From Larix sibirica (lineage: Eukaryota; Streptophyta; Pinopsida; Pinales; Pinaceae): a stretch of 10,281 nt of DNA. Positions 1 to 6,680 of this stretch are shown piece after piece. Position 1 is the first letter of the stretch, and each line of letters begins with the position of its first letter. The position numbers were made by a program, and so were the translations under genes. The stretch spans positions 1-10,281 of the forward strand of contig NWUY0303877851.1 of assembly GCA_004151065.3 (NCBI GenBank), written 5' to 3'. The notes under the pieces were generated by a model. That model worked only from the letters and a program-made list of their open reading frames with translations. It was not told where the DNA came from and searched no databases.

Positions 1-381
1 TGCCCCAAGAATATGCACTTTGACTCCTAACACTGAGCTTGTTTCTTTGTTCCTTTTGGATCAAGGCATGGAAGGTGGAACCAAATACCTTGAGATGCCT
101 CCCCAGAGGAATGCGGCCATACCACATACACAAGACTGCATCACCCCAAAACAACAATTTCACATTCTTGAAAAATAGCATGGAACGTATTGTATTCAAG
201 AGTGTCATGTTCATTCTTTTTGCTACACCATTATGCTAAGGATTATAGGGAACAATGGTTTGATGCATAATCCCATGTTGATTTTTTTTTCAATTTCATT
301 AGAAGTACATTATTTTCCATTATCAATACGAAGGGTGCCAATGTGAGAATGTGATTCATTGTCAATCCATACATGAAAATT
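1..381 (-). pseudogene. Copia integrase core remnant (second half), continues off the left edge
   Basis: This continues the pol pseudogene after the stop at 382-384. The frame shows the second catalytic Asp in the motif LRIDNG (Asp codon 322-324), then a TAA at 310-312. A shift of frame near the T9 run at 282-290 restores the pattern HGIMHQTIVPYNP, a TAG at 236-238, then NGVAKRMN. In copia integrases this last motif normally contains the catalytic Glu of the D,D35E triad (NGVAER). Here the codon at 218-220 is AAA (Lys), so the triad is broken. Downstream, FWGDAVLC joins directly to MWYG at about 127/128. Related elements usually have about 20 residues between these points, so a small in-frame deletion is inferred. 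The reading reaches the FGSTFHALIQKEQRNKL region at the edge. Confidence 0.88.
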
Positions 382-1230
382 TTAAAATGTTTTAGATGCC
401 TTAGATTTTTGCTTCAGTAAATAAACCGTACACATCATGGTGTAATAATCAATAAAAGTCATGAGATATTTATTACCATTTGTATAAGAAATAGACATGG
501 GACCACATAAGTTAGAGTGTATCAAATCTATTTTTCTACATGCTTTGGAATGTGAATCATAGAAAGTTTGCTTACTATGTTTGCTAAGAATACAAGCATC
601 ACGATGTTTCAACTTGTTTGGAATGGTGGGTAAACCAGAGACATCATTCTTCTTCAACATTCTAAGGCTATCATAATTGATATGTCCATATCTATATTGC
701 CACAAGAGACTAGATGACTTAGTACCTTCTTCATGTGGAGAGTGGTATGCAACATTTTGAGCTTTTGTAGATGTCCTTTTCAACTTCAAAAATATCTCAT
801 ATTTCCATCTAGTCAGGATGAATTGGTTGTCAAAGGATATCCTTATCTTGATTTTTCCATCAAACATGTGGATGGAATGGCCTTGTTGTCGAATGTGCAC
901 AAGAGATAGCAAGTTTCTATGCGACTCTGAAATATAGAGAGCATTATGCAACATAAAGTTAGTCAATTTATATAATTTGGGCATGATGGTGCCAAATCCC
1001 TTGGGCTTGAGGCAAGATTTATTTGAAAAATATACTACACCATATAAATTGTGCTTCAATTATCCAAATAAATCTTTTATAAATGTCATGTGGCAGGTTT
1101 CACCAATTTCAACATACCAAGTATCTCTCCAAGATGTAAATGAAGTATTGAACATAACTTTATTTATGCCAACATTACAATGCACAACAATGAAATTAGC
1201 AGATTTAGGAGCTTTACTAGAATCATGAGT
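382..1230 (-). pseudogene. Copia pol remnant: protease, pre-integrase domain, integrase start
   Basis: One frame runs from about 1230 to 382 with a single internal TAA at 1060-1062. Near 1125-1085 it reads DTWYVEIGETCHMTF, matching the retropepsin region usually seen as WYVDSGATxHMT. The catalytic Asp-Ser-Gly is replaced by Glu-Ile-Gly (codons 1110-1102), so the protease is dead. Further on, LWQYRYGHINYDSLRMLKK is the GAG-pre-integrase HHCC domain. Its two cysteines should be a CxxC pair, but the first is Arg (HRDACILSK). Then DLIHSNLCGPM and YLMTFIDYYT open the integrase core, with the first catalytic Asp retained. The apparent start at 1059 is a TTG just after the stop and is not a real start, since homology continues across it. 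Confidence 0.92.
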
Positions 1231-1379
1231 TTACCTCAGTCTTCTTTCTTCTCTTTCTTCTATATGATCTTATCCCACACAATTCTACATGTATTTTCCT
1301 CATGTGCTTTCTTGCCACATCATAAAAATTGAAGATCATATTTCTCACCATGGTTGTCTCTACGATTCTGCCTCTAGAA
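1231..1379 (-). pseudogene. Gag nucleocapsid zinc-knuckle remnant, frameshifted
   Basis: Between gag and protease one expects a CCHC zinc knuckle (C-x2-C-x4-H-x4-C). On the minus strand, 1319-1287 reads CGKKAHEENTC, which supplies the last Cys, His and Cys with correct spacing. The following residues RIVWDKI resemble the usual basic tail. The first Cys is not visible, and a TGA lies directly before the knuckle in this frame. The flanking sequence reads better in a neighbouring frame, so one or two small indels occurred here. Two more in-frame stops follow before the protease frame begins. The assignment rests on position and motif, so it is good but not certain. Confidence 0.7.
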
Positions 1380-1787
1380 TTATTTCTTCCATGCTCTCTG
1401 TTGTTTCCCAACCATGGGATTATTACCCTTCAATTCTAGGTTGAAGAGTTTCAACAACAATTGAATTAGCTCCAATTTTGGGTGCGAGTCATATAAAAAT
1501 TTCAACTTCTTCAAAGAATCATAATATTTCTTAGTAGATGAAATATGCCAACTCACCTCTTCACTTACTATACCAATAATTAGTGCATACGCATTCTTAT
1601 CTCCGTTCTTACATATGGTGAGCTCTTTGTCTATTTTAGGATCTTTAGGTGCAACATCATCTTCTCCTTCATATATGTCATCCCACATATCGTTGAAGAT
1701 GAGGGTGTGCTTGATCTTCCTCGACCATTCTCAATAGTTGTCCTTACTAGTGATCACAACTCCAACAATGAAAACTAGAGAATGCAT
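1380..1787 (-). pseudogene. Copia gag (UBN2-type) remnant with internal deletion
   Basis: An ATG at 1787-1785 opens a frame that continues to 1380 with one TGA (1733-1731). After this stop comes EWSRKIKHTLIF, then NAYALIIGIVSEEVSWHIS, then LKFLYDSHPKLELIQLLLKLFNLELKG. This order matches the copia-type gag family (UBN2 in domain databases): a WSxKI-like motif, the A.LI...S.EV..H motif, and the LY.SH..LELIQL.LKLFNLKL helix region. Normally more than 100 further residues separate that helix from the zinc knuckle. Here only about 25 codons do, so a large internal deletion is inferred. The N-terminal start is a plausible choice because it fits the frame, but upstream sequence gives no independent support. 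Confidence 0.85.
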
Positions 1788-2655
1788 CTTCAACAAGGTT
1801 GACAATACAAGCTTCAAAACTTCTTAGATGTCAGGATCTCAAAACCTAAGTTTTGTAAAGAACCAAGATGGATCCTTTTCAATGAAGGAAACCCTTATTT
1901 TGATATATCTATGGTAATACGTGCACCCAACAAGATATCCATTGTCAATGTAGGAGGCTCCAAAGGATCCTTTGATACCACCATGCACAAAATTCGAAGG
2001 AACGACGAAGGAGAACTTGAGGTGTTGAGGAAGAAAAAGGGACCTGAGATACCATAATGCATGGAATTTGAAGGAACAATGGAGGAGTTGAAATCATAGG
2101 ATTGGCGAGAATAATGGGCCAAATATATTATTATTGCAGAGATACCCCAAGAGTTGAAGGAACAACGGAGGAGGAAATGCAGGTGAATGTCAACACAATT
2201 GGTGGAAGTTGCACCATAAGATTTTTTATTCAAATAAACAACAAATTATAACCCCACTAGAGAGAAAAAATGAACTTGAGGAATTGAGGAAGAACAATGG
2301 AAAAAGTTACAGTTTCCAATGATGGACATTCTCTAGTAGCCTAATGTACCATCCATTCATATTCTCTTTTCACCAATTATGGCAGCCCTTCTCTCGTTCA
2401 CATTGTCTCAATCCCTCAAAATATTAACAATCTATTAAATGAATGCAACTAAACTGAGGTCGCAGGTAGAGAGGAATAATGGAGTAGGTTGTGAGAGTGG
2501 ATAGTACACAAAGAAATATCATGCAACAAAGCTAAGATTGGGGTTTATAGAGAAGAAGGAACTAGGTCATGCGTAGGACACACAAGAGTTAATGCCTAGG
2601 TTTTCAAAAGGGATAGAAATAAGGATAGACCATGGAATTATGAAAAAAAACTAGT
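1788..2655 (-). other. Long untranslated leader of the minus-strand copia element
   Basis: This interval lies between the primer binding site and the gag start. At about 870 bp it is long for a copia leader, which is often well under 300 bp. I see no coding homology in it. A 112-codon open frame at 2233-1895 on the minus strand is low-complexity and looks fortuitous. The region contains degenerate internal repeats (listed separately). It could be a true leader lengthened by repeat duplication, or it could include a later insertion whose edges I cannot see. Confidence 0.5.
1974..2300. repeat. Degenerate repeats of about 74-86 bp in the copia leader
   Basis: Three copies share a GATACC motif (1974, 2048, 2141) followed by GAAGGAAC (1996, 2070, 2156) and a GGAGGAG-like tail. 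The spacings are 74 and 86-93 bp. A part of copy 1, GAACTTGAGG followed by TTGAGGAAGAA (2013-2035), recurs at 2272-2293. The copies are diverged and unequal in length. Confidence 0.6.
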
Positions 2656-2667
2656 GCTATGATACCA
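2656..2667 (-). other. Primer binding site (tRNA-iMet type) of the minus-strand copia element
   Basis: On the minus strand this reads TGGTATCATAGC, one mismatch from the common plant copia primer binding site TGGTATCAGAGC, which is complementary to the 3' end of initiator methionine tRNA. It lies one base inside the LTR end (...TTGACA), which is the expected position for minus-strand DNA priming. Confidence 0.85.
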
Positions 2668-2668
2668 T

Positions 2669-2848
2669 TGTCAATTTTGAGTAACTCCTAGATGGATGGT
2701 TTTTCATTAATCAGAATGGTGTATTAATACATCATTGGGTGAAATTTAGTCTTCAGCTTCCAAAGCTACACTATTCAATGAATCTTCAATTATTTTCAAA
2801 TATACATTTACAAGTGGATAATAATCCTATAGGATCAGGTATCCAACA
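2669..2848 (-). repeat. Short LTR (about 180 bp) of the minus-strand copia element
   Basis: The inner end is fixed by the primer binding site: the LTR ends ...TTGACA at 2669. Reading outward, a TGTTGGATACC start at 2848 gives a TG...CA repeat of 180 bp, within the range of short copia LTRs. The TGTTGGA start is common in plant copia LTRs. The partner LTR is outside the window, so the outer boundary rests on the terminal motif only. Confidence 0.65.
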
Positions 2849-3358
2849 CTTTTAAAAAGCATCTTGCTTGGAAAAAAGTCCGCAAATAGAAGTAGGGTTT
2901 TGAATGAATAACTTACCTTTCAATGTAGATCATGTGTGCATCTAGGATTTTGAGGCAACAAATTGAAATGCTCATAATTCCCTTAATACTGATCAAAATC
3001 TATGTTATGACAACAATTATGAAATGACAAAGCTACTTTTCATCCACTAGCACTAGTATAGGTGAAGTCTAGGCACTCTATCAAAAGAGACATGCTTTTC
3101 AATCCGTGCATCTATCACTAGAAAAACCCCAAAATAATTGATTCTAAATCAATGATATCTTCACTTTTTGGACTCTGTTTCAGACAAATTATTTTGAAGT
3201 TGGGTATTTTTTTGAGAGAAACTTAGATCTACAACTGTTTTTTCATATTTTCCATATTTTCCATAGAAATATTTATAAATGGTTTAAATGATGCTACCAT
3301 CCTTTTTCATTTGAAAAATATACCAAAAAAAGTCTTCCAAGTTCTTCCCCAAGAAAGG
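2849..3358. other. No gene seen; probable interior remnant of a second LTR element
   Basis: About 510 bp of AT-rich sequence without protein similarity that I recognise in any frame. It lies just inside the second minus-strand LTR and primer binding site, so it may be the leader of that element, cut off where the first copia element is inserted. A short tandem motif CATATTTTC is repeated around 3245-3263. No coding content is supported. Confidence 0.4.
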
Positions 3359-3370
3359 GCTCTGATGCTA
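3359..3370 (-). other. Second primer binding site, minus strand
   Basis: The minus strand reads TAGCATCAGAGC, two mismatches from TGGTATCAGAGC. It is followed by CCTTTCTTGG and preceded, after a 2-bp spacer, by an LTR-like end ...CACTACA at 3373. This is the same architecture as the first copia element but with a different LTR, so it marks a separate insertion. Confidence 0.65.
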
Positions 3371-3372
3371 CT

Positions 3373-3559
3373 TGTAGTGAACCTTGATAAATAAAATATA
3401 AAAGATAAATCCTTACATTCATAAATAACCAAAATGCATCCACACCATGGACAACATGAGAATATAGAGAGAACCATTAAGATAGGGTAACACCACCAAA
3501 TAATCCTTATGGAATGAATCATTCCACAAGCTATGCTTGCTACAATACAATACTCAACA
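3373..3559 (-). repeat. LTR of a second minus-strand element (about 187 bp), outer end uncertain
   Basis: The inner end ...TTCACTACA is set by the adjacent primer binding site. Reading outward, TGTTGAGTATTG at 3559 gives a TG...CA repeat of 187 bp. A start at about 3590 (TGTATAAACTTG) is also possible. By eye it shares no sequence with the LTR at 2669-2848, so the two belong to different families. The plus-strand element at 3597 lies only 37 bp beyond, which suggests nested or neighbouring insertion. A long minus open frame at 3708-3307 crosses this LTR and is not a gene. Confidence 0.55.
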
Positions 3560-3591
3560 TATCCAATACAATTATACTCAAGTTTATACAT

Positions 3592-3596
3592 AGTTT
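3592..3596. repeat. Left target-site duplication (AGTTT)
   Basis: The five bases before the left LTR are AGTTT. The five bases after the right LTR (6044-6048) are ACTTT. Four of five match, which fits a 5-bp duplication with one later mutation, as expected for an LTR retrotransposon insertion. Confidence 0.6.
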
Positions 3597-4386
3597 TGTT
3601 AGAGCAGAAAAACCGTCTCCTTAGCTTCATTCTCCTACCTAGTGACTTAGAGTATGATTTTATGATTCTAATGGTGCAATCCTCATTCAATTTGACCACC
3701 TGAGTCACGCTATAGATTACTTCTAGACTCTAAGGGTCCTAAACTACCTCATCTACCCTTTTTAGAACTACTGAAGTCTATTTTGGCATATGAGGGAAAA
3801 ATACTTTAATTAGGGATTATTTTCCTTGATTTTAGGGTCCCACATTGCAAGTTTGAGTTATGGAGTAAATCCAGGGAGTTTACTCCTATGTTCAAGGACT
3901 TCATGAACCTCTTTTTTAGCTATTATGAGACAATTCCACCCTCCTTGAGTGCTTTTAGGGATGTGCACCTCTGCATGTGCCTTCAATTAGTTGCGTGTGC
4001 CTTCTGTTAGTTGTAGTTAGTTGCTGCTAGCATGTAGGGAGCTAAGTCCACTTAGAGAAGTCATGAGTAAATTAAACTCATCTTGGAGAGTGTGCATGGA
4101 TAACTAAGGATCTATGGCTCTAGTTAAGCCTAACTAGCATCTCATGCATTGCATGAACAATTGAAATTACCTCCTAAACTAATTCAAATTTCCTTGCTAT
4201 TTATTTCCTTTCACTCCATTCATTGAAACCTAATGTAATACAAAATTCTCTCATGTTTTTTGTCTTCTCTCTTTTGTGCAATGATTAATGTTTAGCACAT
4301 TTATTGCATGAATTTGATTGATTTATGATCTCTTTCATAATATTCTATCTTGTTTAGTATCTAGATCCACATGCTCAAATTATACA
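3597..4386 (+). repeat. Left (5') LTR of the non-autonomous element, 790 bp
   Basis: It starts TGTTAGAGCAG and ends ...AAATTATACA. Shared blocks with the right LTR include CATTCTCCTACCTAGTGACT near the start, the segment GGGTCCTAAAC, and AATGTTTAGCACATTTATTG near the end. A palindrome CATGCATTGCATG lies at 4143-4155, followed by one copy of a 22-bp unit (4167-4188) and a TATA-like CTATTTATTTCC (4197-4208). Transcription would be expected to start shortly after this, which would place the U3/R border around 4220-4260; this is inferred, not seen. Confidence 0.9.
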
Positions 4387-4398
4387 TGGTATCAAAGT
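4387..4398 (+). other. Primer binding site of the non-autonomous element
   Basis: TGGTATCAAAGT follows the LTR end with no spacer. It differs at two positions from TGGTATCAGAGC, the site complementary to initiator methionine tRNA used by most plant copia elements. The position and sequence together fix the LTR border at 4386. Confidence 0.85.
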
Positions 4399-4486
4399 TG
4401 CAATGGTGCTAAATAGTTGGTATACTGGTTTTACAGGGATCTAGTCTTATTGAAGGTTGAAGGAGGCCCCATAATCTTCGAAACAT

Positions 4487-5026
4487 ATGTCCTACACGGA
4501 TATATTAAAATCTATTGAGAGGATGAAAGAGTTCATAGAAGCTTTGAAACATACAGACTATGAGGACATATGCACACCCATGATCCACCACTCAGCAGAG
4601 GAAGATCCTTTTAAAGGACCAGAAGAAGAGGTGATTAATAATTTTCTTCTATCCATTGGAGAACTTGTCCCAAATCAAGTTCCCATTGAATAAGACCTCT
4701 ATAATATCACTTCATACTCAGGTTCAAAGAAATAACTTGTCCCAAATTAGGTTCTCATTGAAGAATACCTCTAGAATGTCTCTTCATACTCCAAATCTAC
4801 AATTTTTGCTCCTAATATTCACCAAGTACCGCACAAAAGATTCAAGATGTTTCTCTATTCAAAGAAAGGAGTGGTCAAGAACCACCATTCAATCACTTCA
4901 AAGTGTTTAGAACTTGTGAATGGGCTCACATGCACTTCAAGAGAAGGAGGAGTTCACAAACATTTGCAGGGATCTTCGCAAAGTCCTTCATTGAAAAGCA
5001 GTTCACAAAGTTACGAATTGCCTTGA
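4487..5026 (+). pseudogene. Decayed reading frame of unknown family inside the non-autonomous element
   Basis: An ATG at 4487 opens a frame of 68 codons to a TAA at 4691. The same frame then continues to a TGA at 5024-5026 with only three more stops (4733, 4748, 4772). All four stops fall in or at the edge of a 72-bp in-frame duplication. At three of them the other copy of the repeat has a sense codon, so these stops look secondary; the one at 4733 lies at the repeat junction. The intended product would be about 179 residues. The first part is acidic and helix-like (IERMKEFIEALKHTDYED); the last part is Ser-, Lys- and His-rich. I see no zinc knuckle, no protease motif and no UBN2 gag motif. 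It could be a very diverged gag or a captured host gene fragment. The sequence alone does not decide. Confidence 0.55.
4662..4805 (+). repeat. 72-bp tandem duplication (24 codons) within the internal reading frame
   Basis: AACTTGTCCCAAAT begins at 4662 and again at 4734. The two 72-bp copies agree over most of their length, including the CTTCATACTC segment, and are exactly in frame with each other. The match fades toward the end of copy 2. Confidence 0.75.
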
Positions 5027-5210
5027 AATTGAAGTCTCCTTTTGAGTAGGATTTTTATCCTTCTCATTTACATCCTCTTTTATGGGTTTTTCTCTCCCAT
5101 GTGGTTTTTCCCTCTTACTCAATTATAGAGAACATTTTGTACATGTGTACCTAACATGGCTGCAAATTGTTGGGACCTATTTTTTTCATTTATTTCACCT
5201 AGTTCGGATT
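5027..5210 (+). other. Non-coding 3' interior of the non-autonomous element
   Basis: This stretch lies between the decayed frame and the polypurine tract. It contains pyrimidine-rich segments such as GGTTTTTCTCTCCC and TGGTTTTTCCCTC (5085-5114), a style often found near the 3' end of plant LTR elements. No coding content is visible. Confidence 0.5.
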
Positions 5211-5219
5211 ATGGGGGGG
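5211..5219 (+). other. Polypurine tract
   Basis: ATGGGGGGG directly abuts the TGTTAGAG start of the right LTR. A purine run at this place is where RNase H leaves the primer for plus-strand DNA, so it sets the LTR border at 5220. Confidence 0.8.
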
Positions 5220-6043
5220 TGTTAGAGCTGAAAACACCTCTCCTTAGATTCATTCTCCTACCTAGTGACTTAGACTATGATTTAATTATTTTGGTGGTCC
5301 AAACCTCATTCAATTTGACCACCTAAGTCACCCTAGAGCTTACTTCTAAGCTCTAAGGGTCCTAAACAACCTTATATTCCTTTTTTAGAACTCCTGAAGT
5401 CTATTTTGGCATATGAGGGTGAATTCCTTCAATTAAGGTTTATTTTCCTTGATTTTAGGGTCCCTCATTGCAAGTTTGAGTTACAGAGTGAATCTGTGGA
5501 GTTTACTCCACTTTTCAAGGACTCCATGCACCTCTTTTTTTTATCTATTATGAGATATTTCAGACCTCCTTAAGTGTTTTTAGGGATGTGTACCTCATGC
5601 ATGTTCCTTCTGTCAGTTTCAATCAGTTTCTCCTAGCATATAGGGAGCTAAGTCCAATTAGGGAATTCATGAGTCAGTTAAACTCATCTTGGAGTCTAGT
5701 GTGCATGAATAAATAAGTGTCTCTAGATCTAGTTAAGAATAACTAGCATCTCATGCACTGCATGAGCAATTCAAATTACCTCCTAACCTAATTCGAATTG
5801 CCTCCTAACCTAATTCGGATTGCCTCTTAACCTAATTCAAATGTCCTTACTATTTATTCCCTTTCACGTCATTCATTGAAGCTTGATGTAATGCAAAATT
5901 CTCTCATGTTTTCTAACTTCTCTCTTTTGTGTAATGATTAATGTTTAGCACATTTATTGCATGAATTTGATTGATCGTTGATCTTTATCACAATATCTCT
6001 ATCTTGTTTAGTATCTAGATCCAGTACATGTTCAAATTCTACA
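5220..6043 (+). repeat. Right (3') LTR of the non-autonomous element, 824 bp
   Basis: It starts TGTTAGAGCTG and ends ...AAATTCTACA, matching the left LTR along its full length. The 34-bp length excess is mostly explained by three copies of a 22-bp unit (5776-5841) against one in the left LTR. The palindrome is CATGCACTGCATG here (5752-5764), one base different from the left copy at its centre. Confidence 0.9.
5776..5841 (+). repeat. Three tandem copies of a 22-bp unit in the right LTR
   Basis: The unit TTGCCTCCTAACCTAATTCG plus two bases starts at 5776, 5798 and 5820. The left LTR has a single copy at 4167-4188. The array sits directly upstream of the TATA-like ACTATTTATTCC, the usual position of U3 enhancer repeats. 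Confidence 0.85.
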
Positions 6044-6048
6044 ACTTT
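6044..6048. repeat. Right target-site duplication (ACTTT)
   Basis: The bases after the right LTR, matching four of five with AGTTT at 3592-3596. Confidence 0.6.
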
Positions 6049-6155
6049 CTTATTAGAATGCTCATTTCATTAAATTTGGACTAATTCCAGTCCAAGCCCC
6101 TTCGAAAACAAGTAAAAACAACCTTTCTATAATGAAAATTAGGGTTCCAAAAGTG

Positions 6156-6402
6156 CCAATATTGGGTTCCAAAACTGCACTTTTGGATTTGAAATTGAAA
6201 CTTTTGGAACTGGATTTTGCCCTTTTTGAATCCGATATTGACACTTTTGGAACATATTTTTGCACTTTTAAAAGCCGATATTAGCACTTCCAGAATTGGA
6301 TTTTGCACTTTTGAAAACTGATATTGGCATTTTTAGAATATGATTTTGCACATTTTAATTCCGATATTAATATTTTTAGAATATGATTTGCACTTTACAA
6401 AC
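6156..6402. repeat. AT-rich minisatellite with a 43-bp period
   Basis: Units start at 6189, 6232, 6275, 6318 and 6361, each exactly 43 bp apart. A typical unit reads CCGATATTGRCAC, then TTTTRGAA, then TGATTTTGCACTTTT. A less regular partial copy precedes at 6156. The array lacks stop codons on the minus strand, which produces two overlapping open frames (6265-6062 and 6308-6081). These are a by-product of the repeat and not genes. Confidence 0.85.
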
Positions 6403-6680
6403 CCCAATTTTGAGCTTATTAAATTTTCAATCCCATTTAGCAAATATTATTCATAACTTTTAAAGTTGGTAACTCATTAGTAACAAGCCTCTTAAAAAAT
6501 TAAACATGATTGAATATACACAAATCTAAAGATCTTAATAATACTGCCACACATAAAATAATATCAAGATAAAAAATTGTATTACATTATTCAACAAATT
6601 AATTTCATGTTATTTATAATGGATATCACATCATTAGCACCATTTAGGTATAGCAATAAAGTCCACAATCAATTTAACAA
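6403..6680. other. AT-rich spacer, nothing recognised
   Basis: About 280 bp of very AT-rich sequence with many stop codons in all frames. I see no repeats, coding motifs or RNA genes. Confidence 0.6.

Larger units (their letters stand above)
1..2848 (-). mobile_element. Decayed Ty1/copia LTR retrotransposon, 5' part, cut by the window edge
   Basis: Reading the minus strand from 2848 downward, the order is LTR, primer binding site, leader, gag, zinc knuckle, protease, pre-integrase zinc domain and integrase core. This protease-before-integrase layout, with reverse transcriptase expected after integrase, is diagnostic of Ty1/copia (Pseudoviridae) elements. The reading frames are broken by stops, frameshifts, two deletions and lost catalytic residues, so the copy cannot encode working proteins. 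Reverse transcriptase, RNase H and the 3' LTR would lie left of position 1 and cannot be seen, so target duplications cannot be checked. The family-level assignment is secure from protein motifs; the exact lineage (a Tork-like group is possible) is a guess. Confidence 0.9.
3597..6043 (+). mobile_element. Complete non-autonomous LTR retrotransposon
   Basis: Two direct repeats with TGTTAGAG starts and ...ACA ends (3597-4386 and 5220-6043) flank an 833-bp interior. A primer binding site directly follows the left LTR, a polypurine tract directly precedes the right LTR, and a near-perfect 5-bp target duplication surrounds the whole. These are all the cis signals needed for mobilisation. The interior has no protease, integrase or reverse transcriptase motif in any frame, so replication must have used proteins from another element. 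The primer site is of the copia/tRNA-iMet type. At 2.45 kb it is longer than typical TRIM elements and shorter than typical LARDs. The LTRs are about 85-90% alike by eye, so the insertion is old. Confidence 0.88.

Noticed and set aside
39-239. 66-codon plus-strand open frame
   Set aside because: It is antisense to the copia integrase remnant and has no recognisable motif.
977-1228. 83-codon plus-strand open frame
   Set aside because: It is antisense to the protease region, whose minus-strand homology is clear.
1895-2233. 112-codon minus-strand open frame in the leader
   Set aside because: Low-complexity Ser/Leu/Ile composition, no motif, and it lies across the degenerate repeats.
2669-3559. 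The two minus-strand LTRs as a pair from one element
   Set aside because: Their sequences show no similarity by eye, and each has its own primer binding site on its inner side in the same orientation.
3307-3708. 133-codon minus-strand open frame
   Set aside because: It crosses a primer binding site, an LTR and the border of the plus-strand element, so it cannot be one gene.
4656-4910. 84-codon plus-strand frame overlapping the decayed frame at 4487-5026
   Set aside because: It is a shifted reading of the 72-bp duplication. The frame from 4487 explains the region better.
6062-6308. Two overlapping minus-strand open frames with Lys/Ser/Phe repeats
   Set aside because: They are produced by the stop-free 43-bp minisatellite; the period is not a multiple of three.
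6189-6402. Possible CRISPR array
   Set aside because: The units are contiguous diverged repeats with no unique spacers, and the context is a plant retroelement region.
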